A DNA stretch of 64,000 nucleotides from positions 496,001 to 560,000 of the forward strand of contig RHLJ01000001.1 of assembly GCA_003712055.1 (NCBI GenBank), given 5' to 3'. Of the stretch, positions 40,936 to 50,787 are shown one piece after another. Source of the DNA: Balneola sp. Its GTDB lineage: Bacteria > Bacteroidota > Rhodothermia > Balneolales > Balneolaceae. A program made the position numbers and the translations under genes. Under the pieces are notes generated by a model that saw only the letters and a program-made list of their open reading frames with translations, had not been told where the DNA came from and made no database searches. Each line of letters starts with the position of its first letter. Within the stretch, counting starts at the first letter, position 1.

Positions 40936-43584
40936 ATGGTTTCCATTTCCCGGATTTACGGACCTCTATTAGTCGTATTGGCATTACTCCAGGGAAGTGT
41001 TAATGCGCAAACATTCTCGTATTCGAACAAGCCTTTTCTATCAGTTATCTCCGATATAGAGCGCCAAACTCCCTATCGGTTTTTATATCGTGAAGCACTG
41101 GTTTCAGATATTAAAATTACCTTAACGGCAGAAGAAGACAACCTGATGGAGGTACTATCAGAAAACCTTCAACTTAGAAATATTGGGCTTAAAATTGACA
41201 AAGAGCGATTTCAGGCTCTAGTTTATTCTACATCCGGGAAACAAAAAGACCAAAAGATTTCAATCTCCGGTTTTATCCTGGATAGTAAAACCGGAGAACG
41301 CCTCCCCTATTCTACCATTTCATGGAGGGATGAAGGCAAACTATATGGAACGTCAAGTACTCCTAATGGAACTTTTCATATTGAAGCAGTTTCCAATGCA
41401 AAAAATCTCACTTTCCTGGTTTCTTTTGTGGGGTATGAACCTCAACGTCTGAACTTATCTTTTGATGAAATAACTAACTGGGCGAATATATCCATCCGCT
41501 TAGAACCAGAACCTTTTAGTGGATCTGAGATTCTTATACAAGGAATCAATTTTTATACTGCATCCGATTCTGTATTAAGTAGCCTGGTTAAAGTTGGCAC
41601 ATTTAATCCTCTCGGTGAGAATAATTCTGTGCGATCTCTACAATCATTACCTTCTGTTTCAATGAGCTCTGCTGTTAATAATGGAATAAATATCAGGGGA
41701 AGCGCTGCTGATGGTTTCCAGGTATTGCTTGACGGTCAAACTATATATCATCAGAGCCATCTATTTGGACTCTTAGATGCAATGAATCCGGATGCACTCA
41801 AAACAAGTGGGTTTTATTATGATATTACCCCAGCTCAATTTCAGGCTCCATTAGGAGGAACTCTTTCATTAATTACACGAACCGGATCGTTAAACAGAGT
41901 TTCAGGATCGGCTGGTTTCAGTAATACTGCCACCAAGGCCACACTTGAAGGACCTTTAGCTAAAGGTAAAGCCAGTTGGTTATTTTCAGGAAGAATCTCT
42001 CATATGGACGAGTTGAATTGGTTTAATAACCAGGGATTGATTGAATATGGCCTGGATGTACAGCGCCCTGCGAAAGTCGTACTTCCGGAACAAGTCAATG
42101 AAAATCTTATCACAGACGTTCGTCTTAATACCTTTGACATACAGAATACGGATGCACGTTTTTATGATTTACACAGTAAGATTTATGTCGAAAACGCAAG
42201 AGGAGGACAGCTAACATTGAGTGGATATATTGGCTCTGATGAATCTTCACAAAGCTATTTTCGGGATGAAGTAGATATACAGAACCTTTATGAAACAATA
42301 AATGACTGGAACTCACAAACTGCCTCTGCTTCATTTAATACCATCCTTTCGGATAATACTTTTTCTGAAACCAGCGTAGGTATTAGTAGTTATGGGAGCG
42401 AATATTCCAAAGGTGATTTTGAATACCAGATCAGAAGGGGACAAAATGATAATGGCCCAAATGAAAACTCTAGTTTCCTTGGCACCCTTAATCTTGAGAA
42501 CTCACTTCAGGAATTTTCTGCAAAACAAAATTTCCATTCTTCACTAGGTGGAATAACTATGGATTATGGTATCAACTATAGTGATTTTGATGTAGAATAT
42601 GTAGAAAGAAGCCTTACTCGCCAATCATTTAGAAGCAGGCGAACCAGTCAACTGGTCGATGTCTTCCATCAGCTAGACATCAATTCTATATCACCTGTAC
42701 AATTAAGAATTGGTAATAGGGTACATTATTTTAGTAATGGCAGATATTTGCGTTGGTCTCCCAGGATTAAAGCTGAGTTTGAAATTGATGAACCCCTTAC
42801 TGTTAGCCTTGGTTACAGTAAAAATCATCAGTTCATAAATCGATTGCAGTTTTATAATATCAATAGTTCCGACTTCTGGATTTTGAGTAATGAAGATCAG
42901 GCACCTTCTTCTGTGAACTATTATTCCGCAGCAATCCGCTCCAGATATTTCACTAGGTTATATATACAGGCAGAAGCCTATATAAAGGATTATGACAACT
43001 TGAGGTTTCACGAATTGAATTCTAACCGTATCTCAAGCTCCTTTCGAACTACCGATTCTCCCTGGTTTTTTGAAAACGAAGGCATAGGAAGAGGTGTAGA
43101 ATTCTTTGTTAAAAGTACTTTTTCTAAAATCACACTGAGCTCGGCTTATACATTATCCTCTATCGAACTAAGAAACCCTCGTATTAATGATGGTGAATAT
43201 TTTTATGCAGATTGGGATCGAAGACATCAATTCTCATTTGCCGGTGAATTAGATATCTCAAGAGCTTTTGATTTTTACCTGGCTTGGACTTACGGAAGCG
43301 GTACTCCGGATCGATTAAATGATCAAATAGAAGAAGACGAACCAAGACTCCCCTATTATTCAAGGTTTGATGCTTCCTTAAATTATAATGTCGAACTAAA
43401 TAAAGGATCACTTAGAACTTCGTTTTCAGTATATAATTTGTTGAATAGAAATAACCCGTGGTATTCCGAAATACGCCAAATTACCATCGAAGCGAGAAAT
43501 CGTAGAGATTCTATAGGGTCGTCCAGAACCGATATTTATGACTTAGGTATTCAGCCTTCTTTTAATATTGCCTTTTACTTTTAA
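40936..43584 (+). CDS. STN-domain TonB-dependent signalling receptor
   Basis: An 882-residue outer-membrane transducer starting at ATG 40936. Order: signal peptide (IYGPLLVVLALLQGSVNAQ), STN domain about 20-95 (PFLSVISDIERQTPYRFLYR), carboxypeptidase-regulatory-like domain about 105-195 (ISGFILDSKTGERLPYSTIS), plug about 210-330 (NNGINIRGSAADGFQVLLDG), barrel to the C-terminus (IQPSFNIAFYF). The STN domain would contact the FecR protein. The ligand is not readable; no SusD partner is present. Confidence 0.93.
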   Translation: MVSISRIYGPLLVVLALLQGSVNAQTFSYSNKPFLSVISDIERQTPYRFLYREALVSDIKITLTAEEDNLMEVLSENLQLRNIGLKIDKERFQALVYSTSGKQKDQKISISGFILDSKTGERLPYSTISWRDEGKLYGTSSTPNGTFHIEAVSNAKNLTFLVSFVGYEPQRLNLSFDEITNWANISIRLEPEPFSGSEILIQGINFYTASDSVLSSLVKVGTFNPLGENNSVRSLQSLPSVSMSSAVNNGINIRGSAADGFQVLLDGQTIYHQSHLFGLLDAMNPDALKTSGFYYDITPAQFQAPLGGTLSLITRTGSLNRVSGSAGFSNTATKATLEGPLAKGKASWLFSGRISHMDELNWFNNQGLIEYGLDVQRPAKVVLPEQVNENLITDVRLNTFDIQNTDARFYDLHSKIYVENARGGQLTLSGYIGSDESSQSYFRDEVDIQNLYETINDWNSQTASASFNTILSDNTFSETSVGISSYGSEYSKGDFEYQIRRGQNDNGPNENSSFLGTLNLENSLQEFSAKQNFHSSLGGITMDYGINYSDFDVEYVERSLTRQSFRSRRTSQLVDVFHQLDINSISPVQLRIGNRVHYFSNGRYLRWSPRIKAEFEIDEPLTVSLGYSKNHQFINRLQFYNINSSDFWILSNEDQAPSSVNYYSAAIRSRYFTRLYIQAEAYIKDYDNLRFHELNSNRISSSFRTTDSPWFFENEGIGRGVEFFVKSTFSKITLSSAYTLSSIELRNPRINDGEYFYADWDRRHQFSFAGELDISRAFDFYLAWTYGSGTPDRLNDQIEEDEPRLPYYSRFDASLNYNVELNKGSLRTSFSVYNLLNRNNPWYSEIRQITIEARNRRDSIGSSRTDIYDLGIQPSFNIAFYF

Positions 43585-43615
43585 GAATGAGTTTCGAATA
43601 AAAACTAAGGTAAAA

Positions 43616-46600
43616 CTAGACAGTACTTTCTACTTCTTCCTCTGGAGATGCAATTTGTTCTTCAACAAAATACATGTCCATTTCTCCCTGACCTTCGACA
43701 TTTACCTTGCCTCTGTAATCACATTTAAAGTACTCTTGTACATAATCACAGGTTGTAGCCGAAATATTTACTTTTCCAGTTTCGCTTACTTCTTCCATCC
43801 TGCTCGCTAATATCACCGTTGATCCCCAAATATCATAAGTAAGCTTCTTTTTGCCCACTATACCGGCAATAATACTACCGCTATGGATACCTATTCTCAT
43901 TTTCCACTTTACAGCAGCATCTTCATTTCGTTTTTGCACAAACTCTTGCATTTCTTTTGCAGCTTTTACACAAAGATAAGCATGGTCAGGCTTTTCAACT
44001 GGTAATCCTGAGACCGCCATATAAGCATCACCAATCGTCTTGATCTTCTCCATCCCATATTTTTCAATAATACTATCGAAACCTTCAAAGATCTCATTTA
44101 CCTCAGCAACCAGTTTCTTTGCCGACATAGTGGCTGCAGTAGAAGTGAAATTCGCAAAATCAGTAAATAGCACACTAACTTCTTCATATCTTCTCGGTGT
44201 AGCTGATCCTTTATCTTTAATCTCATCAGCAATTTCTTTCGGAAGCATATTATATAGCAGAGCTTCACTTTTTTCTTTTTCAATCTCTAATAGAATTGTA
44301 CGCTCCTTTACCAGGGCCTCAAGTTCTTCATTATATTGAACTACTTGTTCTTTCTTTTTTCTTTCCCGGGAAATTTGATGATTAACAAAGCCAATTAATA
44401 ACCCCGCTCCAATTATAGAATAGATGCCATATGCCCACCAAGTTTTCCATGGCGGAGGAAGGATCTTAAGCTTTATGGCTGTACCCTCCATATTCCAAAT
44501 ATCATCTTTGTTAGACGCTCTAACTCTAAAGGTATAAGTGTAGCCTTCCGGTAAATTTGTATATGAAACGAATCGTCTGTTTCCAACATCCTGCCACTCA
44601 GAATCGAATCCTTCCATCCTGTATTGATACTGGTTTTCATCAGGAGCTGCAAAATGGAGAGCTGCAAACTCAAAGGAGATTACTTCCTCTTTCCATGTTA
44701 ATTCAATTTCTTCTGTCTCTATAATCGATTTCTTTAGAGGAGATCCTACAGCAGAGATGGGTACATCTTCGTTAAAAATTTGGAAGTCGGTAATAACAAC
44801 AGGTGGGATATAGAGGTTATCCTGAATACTGTCCGGCTTAAATAACACCATCCCATTTATACCACCAAAGTACTGAGAGCCATCGTTTGCCTTGTGATAG
44901 GCTCCAAATCGATATTCATTACTCGGTAACCCATCTCCCATATCGTATACACGAAACGATTCTGTTTCTGGGTTAAAATCAACAATACCACTGTTCGTAC
45001 TCAACCATAAATGACCTTTTGAATCTTCTATAATGCCATAAATAACATCATTTGGCAGCCCCTCCTGGGTGGAATAACGAATAAAGGTTTCTGTTTCAGC
45101 ATCGAACTTATTTAACCCATTAATGGTCCCAATCCAAAGATTACCATCCCTATCCTGTGTAATGACATTAATGAAATTATCACTTATGGTCTTTTCATCA
45201 TTTGGATCGTTGGTAAAGCGGGTAAATATACCTCGAGCTCTATCATATCTGTTAAGCCCAAATCCATGTGTACCAACCCAAAACACACCACGTCTATCTT
45301 CATACATAGACCATATTTTGTTGTGACTTATTGAAGAAGGATCATTTTCGATAGTCTCAAAACGCCTGAAATTTCCTGTCTCCTTATCATAGGCATTTAG
45401 ACCATTATTCAAAGTCCCTACCCAGAGAATTCCTCTACTATCTTCCAGGAGTGTAGTAATGATGTCTCCGCTTATAGTAGACTCATCGTTTTGATCGTGC
45501 CTAAAGTGAATAAATTCATCAGCCTCTTCATTATATCTATTGAGCCCATCTATGGTACCTATCCATATCTGGCCCATATCATCTTTTATAATAGCATTTA
45601 CAAAATCATTACTTAATGAGCGGGGGTTGTTGGGACTATTACGATAATTTTTAAATAGATTAGTTCCCGGTGTAAGTACATCAACTCCACCACCTTGCGT
45701 ACCTACCCAAATATTTCGATCATCATCCTCAGAAATAGCCCAGATATTATTATTAGTCAAACTTCTGGTATTGGATGGGTCATTTTGAAATACAGTAAAA
45801 CTTTCAGAAGAAGACCTGATAAATTTGTTTAGAGCTCCATTTCGGGTACCTACCCAAATTACTCCCGATCGATCTTCATACAGAGCAGAAATTGAATTAT
45901 TACTGAGATTAATCGGATAATTCAGATCCATAAGACTTGTAAATGCTCCTGATTCCCTGTCAAGGGTATTTAGACCATTCAAGGTTCCTACCCAGAAAGT
46001 GCCTCGGGAATCCTCAAAAAGAGAAAGTACCCAGTTATTACTGATACTTGTACTAGAAAAATTTACTGAGGTAAAACTTGTAAACCTTTGCTGTTCTTCA
46101 TAATAACGAAGTAAACCACCTGATTGTGTGCCCACCCAAAGGGTTCCTGAATTATCCTGATATAAAGTTACAATCCAGTTATCAGGGATTGGGTGCTCTC
46201 CACCACGCTCGAAATGTTTTATCTCCCCGGATATTCGATCAAATCGAAATAACCCGTCTTCTTCTGTCCCAATCCATATAAAGTCATTACTATCCTTATA
46301 TAGCGCAGTAATTTCAGCCTCACCGAGTTCCTTGTGATCTTCAACTTCTGAGTACACTGAAAACTCATTCAACTCTGGATTAAAAATATTCAACCCTTTT
46401 TGTGTGCCAACCAAAATCACCCCGGCTTCGTCTTCAAAAAGTACATTTACATAATTATGGCTGATAGATTTAGGGTTCTCCTCGTTATTAACATACCGAA
46501 CAAATCGCTCTTGCTCTCGATCTAGTTTGTTTAACCCTCCTCCTTTGGTGCCAACCCATATATAACCATTCCTATCCTCAATGAGCGTAGATATCTGGTT

Positions 46601-46861
46601 ATTTGAAATCGAAAAGAAGTCGTAAGAGAGGTTCCGGTAGACTTTAAATTCATATCCGTCATACCTGTTAAGTCCATCATCTGTAGCAAACCAGAGAAAC
46701 CCACGACTGTCTTGCAGAATGGCATTGATCGTACTCTGAGATAACCCGTCTTCAGTAGTAATCTGCTCAAAACGAATAGAAATATCTTGGGAAAGAACAC
46801 TTTCCGCGCATAATGTACCCAGTACGACAAAAAATACTAAGGCTTTAGTCACCCTACCCAA
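43616..46861 (-). CDS. two-propeller membrane sensor with class III nucleotide cyclase domain
   Basis: A 1081-residue sensor (start TTG 46861; GTG 46852 possible). Signal peptide; 13 clear plus one degenerate Reg_prop repeats (for example RNGYIWVGTKGGGLNKLDR), matching two seven-bladed propellers (about 30-680); a Y_Y_Y domain about 740-800 (YQYRMEGFDSEWQDVGNRRF); one helix about 812-832; a coiled coil with LLYNMLPKEIADEIKDKG; and a class III cyclase domain about 890-1065. Metal aspartates are Asp901 (LFTDFANFT) and Asp945 (TIGDAYMAVSG); purine-site Asp1010 is in YDIWGSTVILASRM, with Arg1021. The usual Asn before LASR/VASR is Ile1017. This architecture normally ends in a histidine kinase; here it should make cAMP or cGMP. 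Confidence 0.92.
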   Translation of the reverse strand: MGRVTKALVFFVVLGTLCAESVLSQDISIRFEQITTEDGLSQSTINAILQDSRGFLWFATDDGLNRYDGYEFKVYRNLSYDFFSISNNQISTLIEDRNGYIWVGTKGGGLNKLDREQERFVRYVNNEENPKSISHNYVNVLFEDEAGVILVGTQKGLNIFNPELNEFSVYSEVEDHKELGEAEITALYKDSNDFIWIGTEEDGLFRFDRISGEIKHFERGGEHPIPDNWIVTLYQDNSGTLWVGTQSGGLLRYYEEQQRFTSFTSVNFSSTSISNNWVLSLFEDSRGTFWVGTLNGLNTLDRESGAFTSLMDLNYPINLSNNSISALYEDRSGVIWVGTRNGALNKFIRSSSESFTVFQNDPSNTRSLTNNNIWAISEDDDRNIWVGTQGGGVDVLTPGTNLFKNYRNSPNNPRSLSNDFVNAIIKDDMGQIWIGTIDGLNRYNEEADEFIHFRHDQNDESTISGDIITTLLEDSRGILWVGTLNNGLNAYDKETGNFRRFETIENDPSSISHNKIWSMYEDRRGVFWVGTHGFGLNRYDRARGIFTRFTNDPNDEKTISDNFINVITQDRDGNLWIGTINGLNKFDAETETFIRYSTQEGLPNDVIYGIIEDSKGHLWLSTNSGIVDFNPETESFRVYDMGDGLPSNEYRFGAYHKANDGSQYFGGINGMVLFKPDSIQDNLYIPPVVITDFQIFNEDVPISAVGSPLKKSIIETEEIELTWKEEVISFEFAALHFAAPDENQYQYRMEGFDSEWQDVGNRRFVSYTNLPEGYTYTFRVRASNKDDIWNMEGTAIKLKILPPPWKTWWAYGIYSIIGAGLLIGFVNHQISRERKKKEQVVQYNEELEALVKERTILLEIEKEKSEALLYNMLPKEIADEIKDKGSATPRRYEEVSVLFTDFANFTSTAATMSAKKLVAEVNEIFEGFDSIIEKYGMEKIKTIGDAYMAVSGLPVEKPDHAYLCVKAAKEMQEFVQKRNEDAAVKWKMRIGIHSGSIIAGIVGKKKLTYDIWGSTVILASRMEEVSETGKVNISATTCDYVQEYFKCDYRGKVNVEGQGEMDMYFVEEQIASPEEEVESTV

Positions 46862-46940
46862 TTGCTAGCCCATTAATATCTAATTAACTCGAGCAATGTA
46901 CCTAGAATTTTCTTGGTATACCAAAAATAGACCATTAAAA

Positions 46941-46968
46941 AAAGCCAATCCTTCACAAGATTGGCTTT
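46941..46968 (-). terminator. tmRNA terminator
   Basis: AAAGCCAATC (minus strand 46968-46959) pairs with GATTGGCTTT (46950-46941) and is followed by a T tract in the tmRNA direction. Six bases from the tmRNA 3' end. Confidence 0.85.
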
Positions 46969-46974
46969 AACAAA

Positions 46975-47340
46975 TGGTGGAGGTGCGGGGAGTCGAACCC
47001 CGGTCCGAAAAGGTAAACCTGCAAGCGTCTACATGTTTAGTTACTACTTTAAATTCGCCTGAAGCCGAGCCTAGTAACCAAGCGACAACAGACTATCCTG
47101 TGAATTTTCGCGCAATGAAGACAGGAAACCCTATTACGCTATCCTATCTGGTATGACGTTCAGTCTGGCAATGATAGGCACTTAACCAGAGGAACGGCTA
47201 GGCAGTTTATGCTGCTAAGCGGTAAGAATAATTGTTGTCAATTATTTTGGTTTCCATAATGAATGATTTACGAGATTCATTGGAATTTCTCGACATGCAA
47301 CCTACGGTGTTACTCATCCCGTCGAATCCAGAACACCCCC
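46975..47340 (-). ncRNA. ssrA: transfer-messenger RNA
   Basis: 366 bases. The 5' end is GGGGGTGTTCTGGATTCGAC, the 3' end holds the T-arm GGGGTTCGACTCCCC, and acceptor arms GGGGGTG and CACCTCC pair before ACCA, so CCA is encoded. The resume reading frame ends in RLAA and stop (GCTTAGCAGCATAA region near 47207-47220); reading back, the tag is close to METKIIDNNYSYRLAA, the exact first residue being uncertain. RLAA replaces the common ALAA. It rescues stalled ribosomes with SmpB. Any protein read across this locus is spurious. Confidence 0.96.
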
Positions 47341-47401
47341 ATTAATTCAAAGAACAGTCAAATATACGAAATTACACACTCTTTATTGGGAACTGAGGGT
47401 T

Positions 47402-47457
47402 TTGTTATTTGTTAATGGTTATTTGAATTCCTAACCCATACCATTAACAAATAACAA
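47402..47457. repeat. AT-rich inverted repeat upstream of DUF72 gene
   Basis: Perfect 18-base arms TTGTTATTTGTTAATGGT (47402-47419) and its complement (47440-47457), 20-base spacer. The right side continues AATTAACCAAAACG, closely matching AATTAACTAAACG after the hairpin at 29063-29106, so both are one family. Confidence 0.8.
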
Positions 47458-47474
47458 TTAACCAAAACGAAATA

Positions 47475-48368
47475 ATGAAATTCGGTAGCGTATCTAACCC
47501 TGAAATCATTGACTTCACCTTACCGCCTGATCACCCTGATACTGCAAAAGCATTATCAAACGGAAATAAAGATAAATTCGAGGCTTTTGTGGGTTGTGCC
47601 AAATGGAATCGCAGTGATTTGAAAGGATTTTATCCAAGAGGTACCAAAGATGAACTAGAGTACTATGCTACTCAATTCAATTCTATTGAGCTCAATGCTA
47701 CCCATTATCGAATTTTTGGAGCAGATGTTGTTTCTGGATGGAATAACAAAACTCCGGATGATTTTAAATTCTTTCCAAAGGTGGTTAATAGTATTAGTCA
47801 CTACAAAAGGTTAAAAGGTGTAGAATCACTAATCGAGGAATACACTATCCCTATTCGATCTTTTGATGAGAAGCTGGGAATGATTTTCCTTCAACTTAGA
47901 GATGATTTTAAACCGAAGGATATTGACCGTATTTATTCCTTTCTCGATGCATGGCCAAAAGACTTACCCTTAGCAATAGAGCTGAGGCATACCGACTGGT
48001 TCAATGACGAAGTAGTTGCCAACCAGATATACCAATTATTTGAAGAACATGAAGTGGCTAACATTGTTACAGATACAGCTGGAAGAAGAGACTTACTCCA
48101 TATGAGGCTAACCACCCCTGTTGCTTTTGTGCGTTATGTTGGAGCAAACCACGAAAGTGATTACCAAAGATTAGATGATTGGGTAACCCGAATAAAATCC
48201 TGGAAAGAACACGGGATGGAAAAACTGTATTTCTTTGTTCATCAAAATATTGAGAAAGAGTCTCCTCTCCTTTCAGCTCATTTCATAAGATTATTGAACA
48301 AAGAAATTGGAACATCACTTAAAATCCCAAATGAAGATTCAAATACGCAAAAAAGTTTGAATCTTTAA
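47475..48368 (+). CDS. DUF72 (YecE-like) protein
   Basis: A 297-residue cytoplasmic protein of the DUF72 TIM-barrel family: FVGCAKWNRSDLKGFYPRG at about 37-55, QFNSIELNATHYRI, FFPKVVNSISHYKRL, FLQLRDDFKP, and LAIELRHTDWF. The family is widespread and structurally known as a TIM barrel with no assigned reaction. Length is typical. No operon partner is evident; the next gene is 147 bases on. Confidence 0.92.
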   Translation: MKFGSVSNPEIIDFTLPPDHPDTAKALSNGNKDKFEAFVGCAKWNRSDLKGFYPRGTKDELEYYATQFNSIELNATHYRIFGADVVSGWNNKTPDDFKFFPKVVNSISHYKRLKGVESLIEEYTIPIRSFDEKLGMIFLQLRDDFKPKDIDRIYSFLDAWPKDLPLAIELRHTDWFNDEVVANQIYQLFEEHEVANIVTDTAGRRDLLHMRLTTPVAFVRYVGANHESDYQRLDDWVTRIKSWKEHGMEKLYFFVHQNIEKESPLLSAHFIRLLNKEIGTSLKIPNEDSNTQKSLNL

Positions 48369-48515
48369 TGATTAAAATAAGTAGCCGATTGAATCAAAAA
48401 CCAATTCGTTGAAATAACCAATCAACTGGTCGAGAAAATAATATCTTAACACTAGTAAAGTTATATAGCTTTATTTTTACTAATCACTTTATGACAAACT
48501 TGTCCCTAGTAATTC

Positions 48516-50783
48516 ATGTATAAATTTATCTTCGGCGTTTTCTTTGTGGTATTCTTCCACTCTTCAATAAACGCTCAAAACCTCGCTTCTGTAAACGGGT
48601 ATGTCAAGGACTCGGAAACTGGTGAAACCTTAATCAGTGCAAATGTAGCTTTTCTGGAAAATAACCGGGGAGCTTCTACAAACACGCTTGGCTATTTCAC
48701 AATAACCAATGTCCAACCTGGCACTTATACTCTTGCAGCCTCATATATTGGATACAAGCTATTCCAACAAGAGATTACTCTTGAAGCTGGTGAAAACTTT
48801 AGAATTGATATCGAGTTGGAGCCAGAGTCTTTAGTAGGAGAAGAAATTATCGTTGAATCTCAGGCTGAAAAAGAAGAATTGAAGTCAATTGGTACTGCGC
48901 AGGTTACTACAGAGCTAATTAAATCCCTTCCTTCTGTGTTCGAAGCCGATGTATTTCGCTCCATCCAGCTTCTTCCAGGTGTTAAATCTGCTTCTGACTT
49001 TTCAAGTGGTTTATACATCCGGGGAGGTAGCCCCGATCAAACACTTATCCTTCTTGACAGGACAACAGTATATAATCCTAGTCACTTTTTTGGATTCTTT
49101 TCCACTTTCAATCCTGATGCTATTAAAGATGTTCGTTTATATAAAGGTGGGTATCCTGCAGAATATGGTGGCCGATTAGGATCGGTTCTTTCCATTTATA
49201 ATAAAGATGGAAACAGAAATGAATTTGCGGGTTCCGCCACTCTTGGTCTCTTGGCTTCCCGCGTTTCTATTGAGGGCCCAATCAAAAAGGGATCCTATAT
49301 GTTTGCATTTCGAAGGTCAACGCTTGAGCCATTGTTAGCAGCTCTTCGCCAAAACATAGATAATATTCCTTCCCTATTTTATTTTCTAGACTTCAATGGA
49401 AAGATCAACTACGATGCCTCTCAAAATGACAAGTTTTCCATAGCTGCCTACACTGGAACAGATAAAGTTCGCTTTCCTTTTGCTGATGATGCTGAGTTCT
49501 TGCTCAACTATGGAAACAGAACCATTAGCGGTAACTGGACTCATATTTTCAATGAAAAGCTGTTTTCAAACTTTGTTATTACCGGCTCCCGATACTTCAA
49601 CACTCCGGAGTTTGAGTTTGGAGGTACTCCCTTCGAACGGGACAACAATATTTATGAATACTCCATAAAGTCGGACTTGGAATACTTACCTAATGAGAAG
49701 CATCAGATTTCTACGGGGCTATGGGCAGGTATCTTCACCTTAAGATTACAAGACCGCTTCGATAATCAGGACAGTTTTAGCTCAAGAATTCATTCCCGAT
49801 ATGGCTCCTTTTACGTTCAAGATACCTGGCGACCCACTGATAAATGGAAAGTAATTGGTGGAGCCCGGCTAAATTATTTTTCTGATGGAGAATTCCTGCG
49901 ATTAGAGCCGCGCCTGTCCATTGAGCACAAACTAAACGATCGTATTCGCCTTCAATCAGCATATGGCCGATACAACCAGTTTTTTACCCTTATCACAAAT
50001 GAAGCTTTCTCTGGCTTCGATGTATGGCTAACTACTGATGAAGGAGTTGACCCGGCTTATGGTGATCAATTCGTTATAGGTGCTAAAACAATCCCATTCA
50101 AAGATTATGGCCTTGACATAGAGGCATATTATCGTACAATGAAAGATTTATTTGAATTAGATCCTTTCTTACCTGATGCTGCGGGTTTAGTTTATAGTGA
50201 TGTCTTCCGCTTTGGTGAAGGTTATGCTTTTGGAGTAGAAGCAATGTTTGAAAAGCAAGTCGGTCGGCTTAATGGATTTATCGGCTATACCTGGGGAGAA
50301 ACCTGGCGTAAATTCCCAGGATTCAATGTTCGTCTTGGAGATGAAAACAACGAAGCCCGTTTTTATCCTCCAAAATATGACCGAACACATGACGTAAATC
50401 TGGTTTTGAACTACAGATTAAGCCGTAAATGGAAAGTAACTGGGGCTTGGGTATATGCAACAGGGCAGGCTTATACCTTAGTACTGGGCAGGTATGCGTT
50501 ATTTGATGAACCATATTCGGGCATTGATGAGAATGATTCATTTACTGTTGAAAATGTAAATGCTTCAAGACTCCCTGCCTACCATCGCCTGGATTTATCA
50601 TTCTCAAGAAAAGGAACATTTTTTGGGTTGGGAGAAGCTGAATGGCAATTACAGGTTATTAACGCTTATTCCAGAAGAAATGTATGGTTCCAGGCCTTCG
50701 ATTTTGACGAAAACCCAATAGATGTTACCAATGTAACCCAACTACCAATCATCCCTGGATTCTCCTATACCGTAAAGTTTTAA
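48516..50783 (+). CDS. TonB-dependent receptor paired with DUF4249 lipoprotein
   Basis: A 755-residue outer-membrane receptor: signal peptide (MYKFIFGVFFVVFFHSSINA), carboxypeptidase-regulatory-like domain about 25-110 (ASVNGYVKDSETGETLISAN), plug about 120-220 (LYIRGGSPDQTLILLDRTTV, YKGGYPAEYGGRLGSVLSIY), barrel to an aromatic C-terminus (IPGFSYTVKF). It has no STN domain, so it is a transporter rather than a signal transducer. A DUF4249 gene starts four bases after its stop, a standard pairing in Bacteroidota; the substrate is unknown. Confidence 0.94.
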   Translation: MYKFIFGVFFVVFFHSSINAQNLASVNGYVKDSETGETLISANVAFLENNRGASTNTLGYFTITNVQPGTYTLAASYIGYKLFQQEITLEAGENFRIDIELEPESLVGEEIIVESQAEKEELKSIGTAQVTTELIKSLPSVFEADVFRSIQLLPGVKSASDFSSGLYIRGGSPDQTLILLDRTTVYNPSHFFGFFSTFNPDAIKDVRLYKGGYPAEYGGRLGSVLSIYNKDGNRNEFAGSATLGLLASRVSIEGPIKKGSYMFAFRRSTLEPLLAALRQNIDNIPSLFYFLDFNGKINYDASQNDKFSIAAYTGTDKVRFPFADDAEFLLNYGNRTISGNWTHIFNEKLFSNFVITGSRYFNTPEFEFGGTPFERDNNIYEYSIKSDLEYLPNEKHQISTGLWAGIFTLRLQDRFDNQDSFSSRIHSRYGSFYVQDTWRPTDKWKVIGGARLNYFSDGEFLRLEPRLSIEHKLNDRIRLQSAYGRYNQFFTLITNEAFSGFDVWLTTDEGVDPAYGDQFVIGAKTIPFKDYGLDIEAYYRTMKDLFELDPFLPDAAGLVYSDVFRFGEGYAFGVEAMFEKQVGRLNGFIGYTWGETWRKFPGFNVRLGDENNEARFYPPKYDRTHDVNLVLNYRLSRKWKVTGAWVYATGQAYTLVLGRYALFDEPYSGIDENDSFTVENVNASRLPAYHRLDLSFSRKGTFFGLGEAEWQLQVINAYSRRNVWFQAFDFDENPIDVTNVTQLPIIPGFSYTVKF

Positions 50784-50787
50784 GATC

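Noticed and set aside
46974-47156. Open frame of 60 codons
   Set aside because: Lies inside the tmRNA gene on the opposite strand.
48453-48482. Seven-base dyad TAGTAAA...TTTACTA upstream of the 48516 receptor
   Set aside because: Short arms with a 16-base spacer in AT-rich DNA; easily chance.
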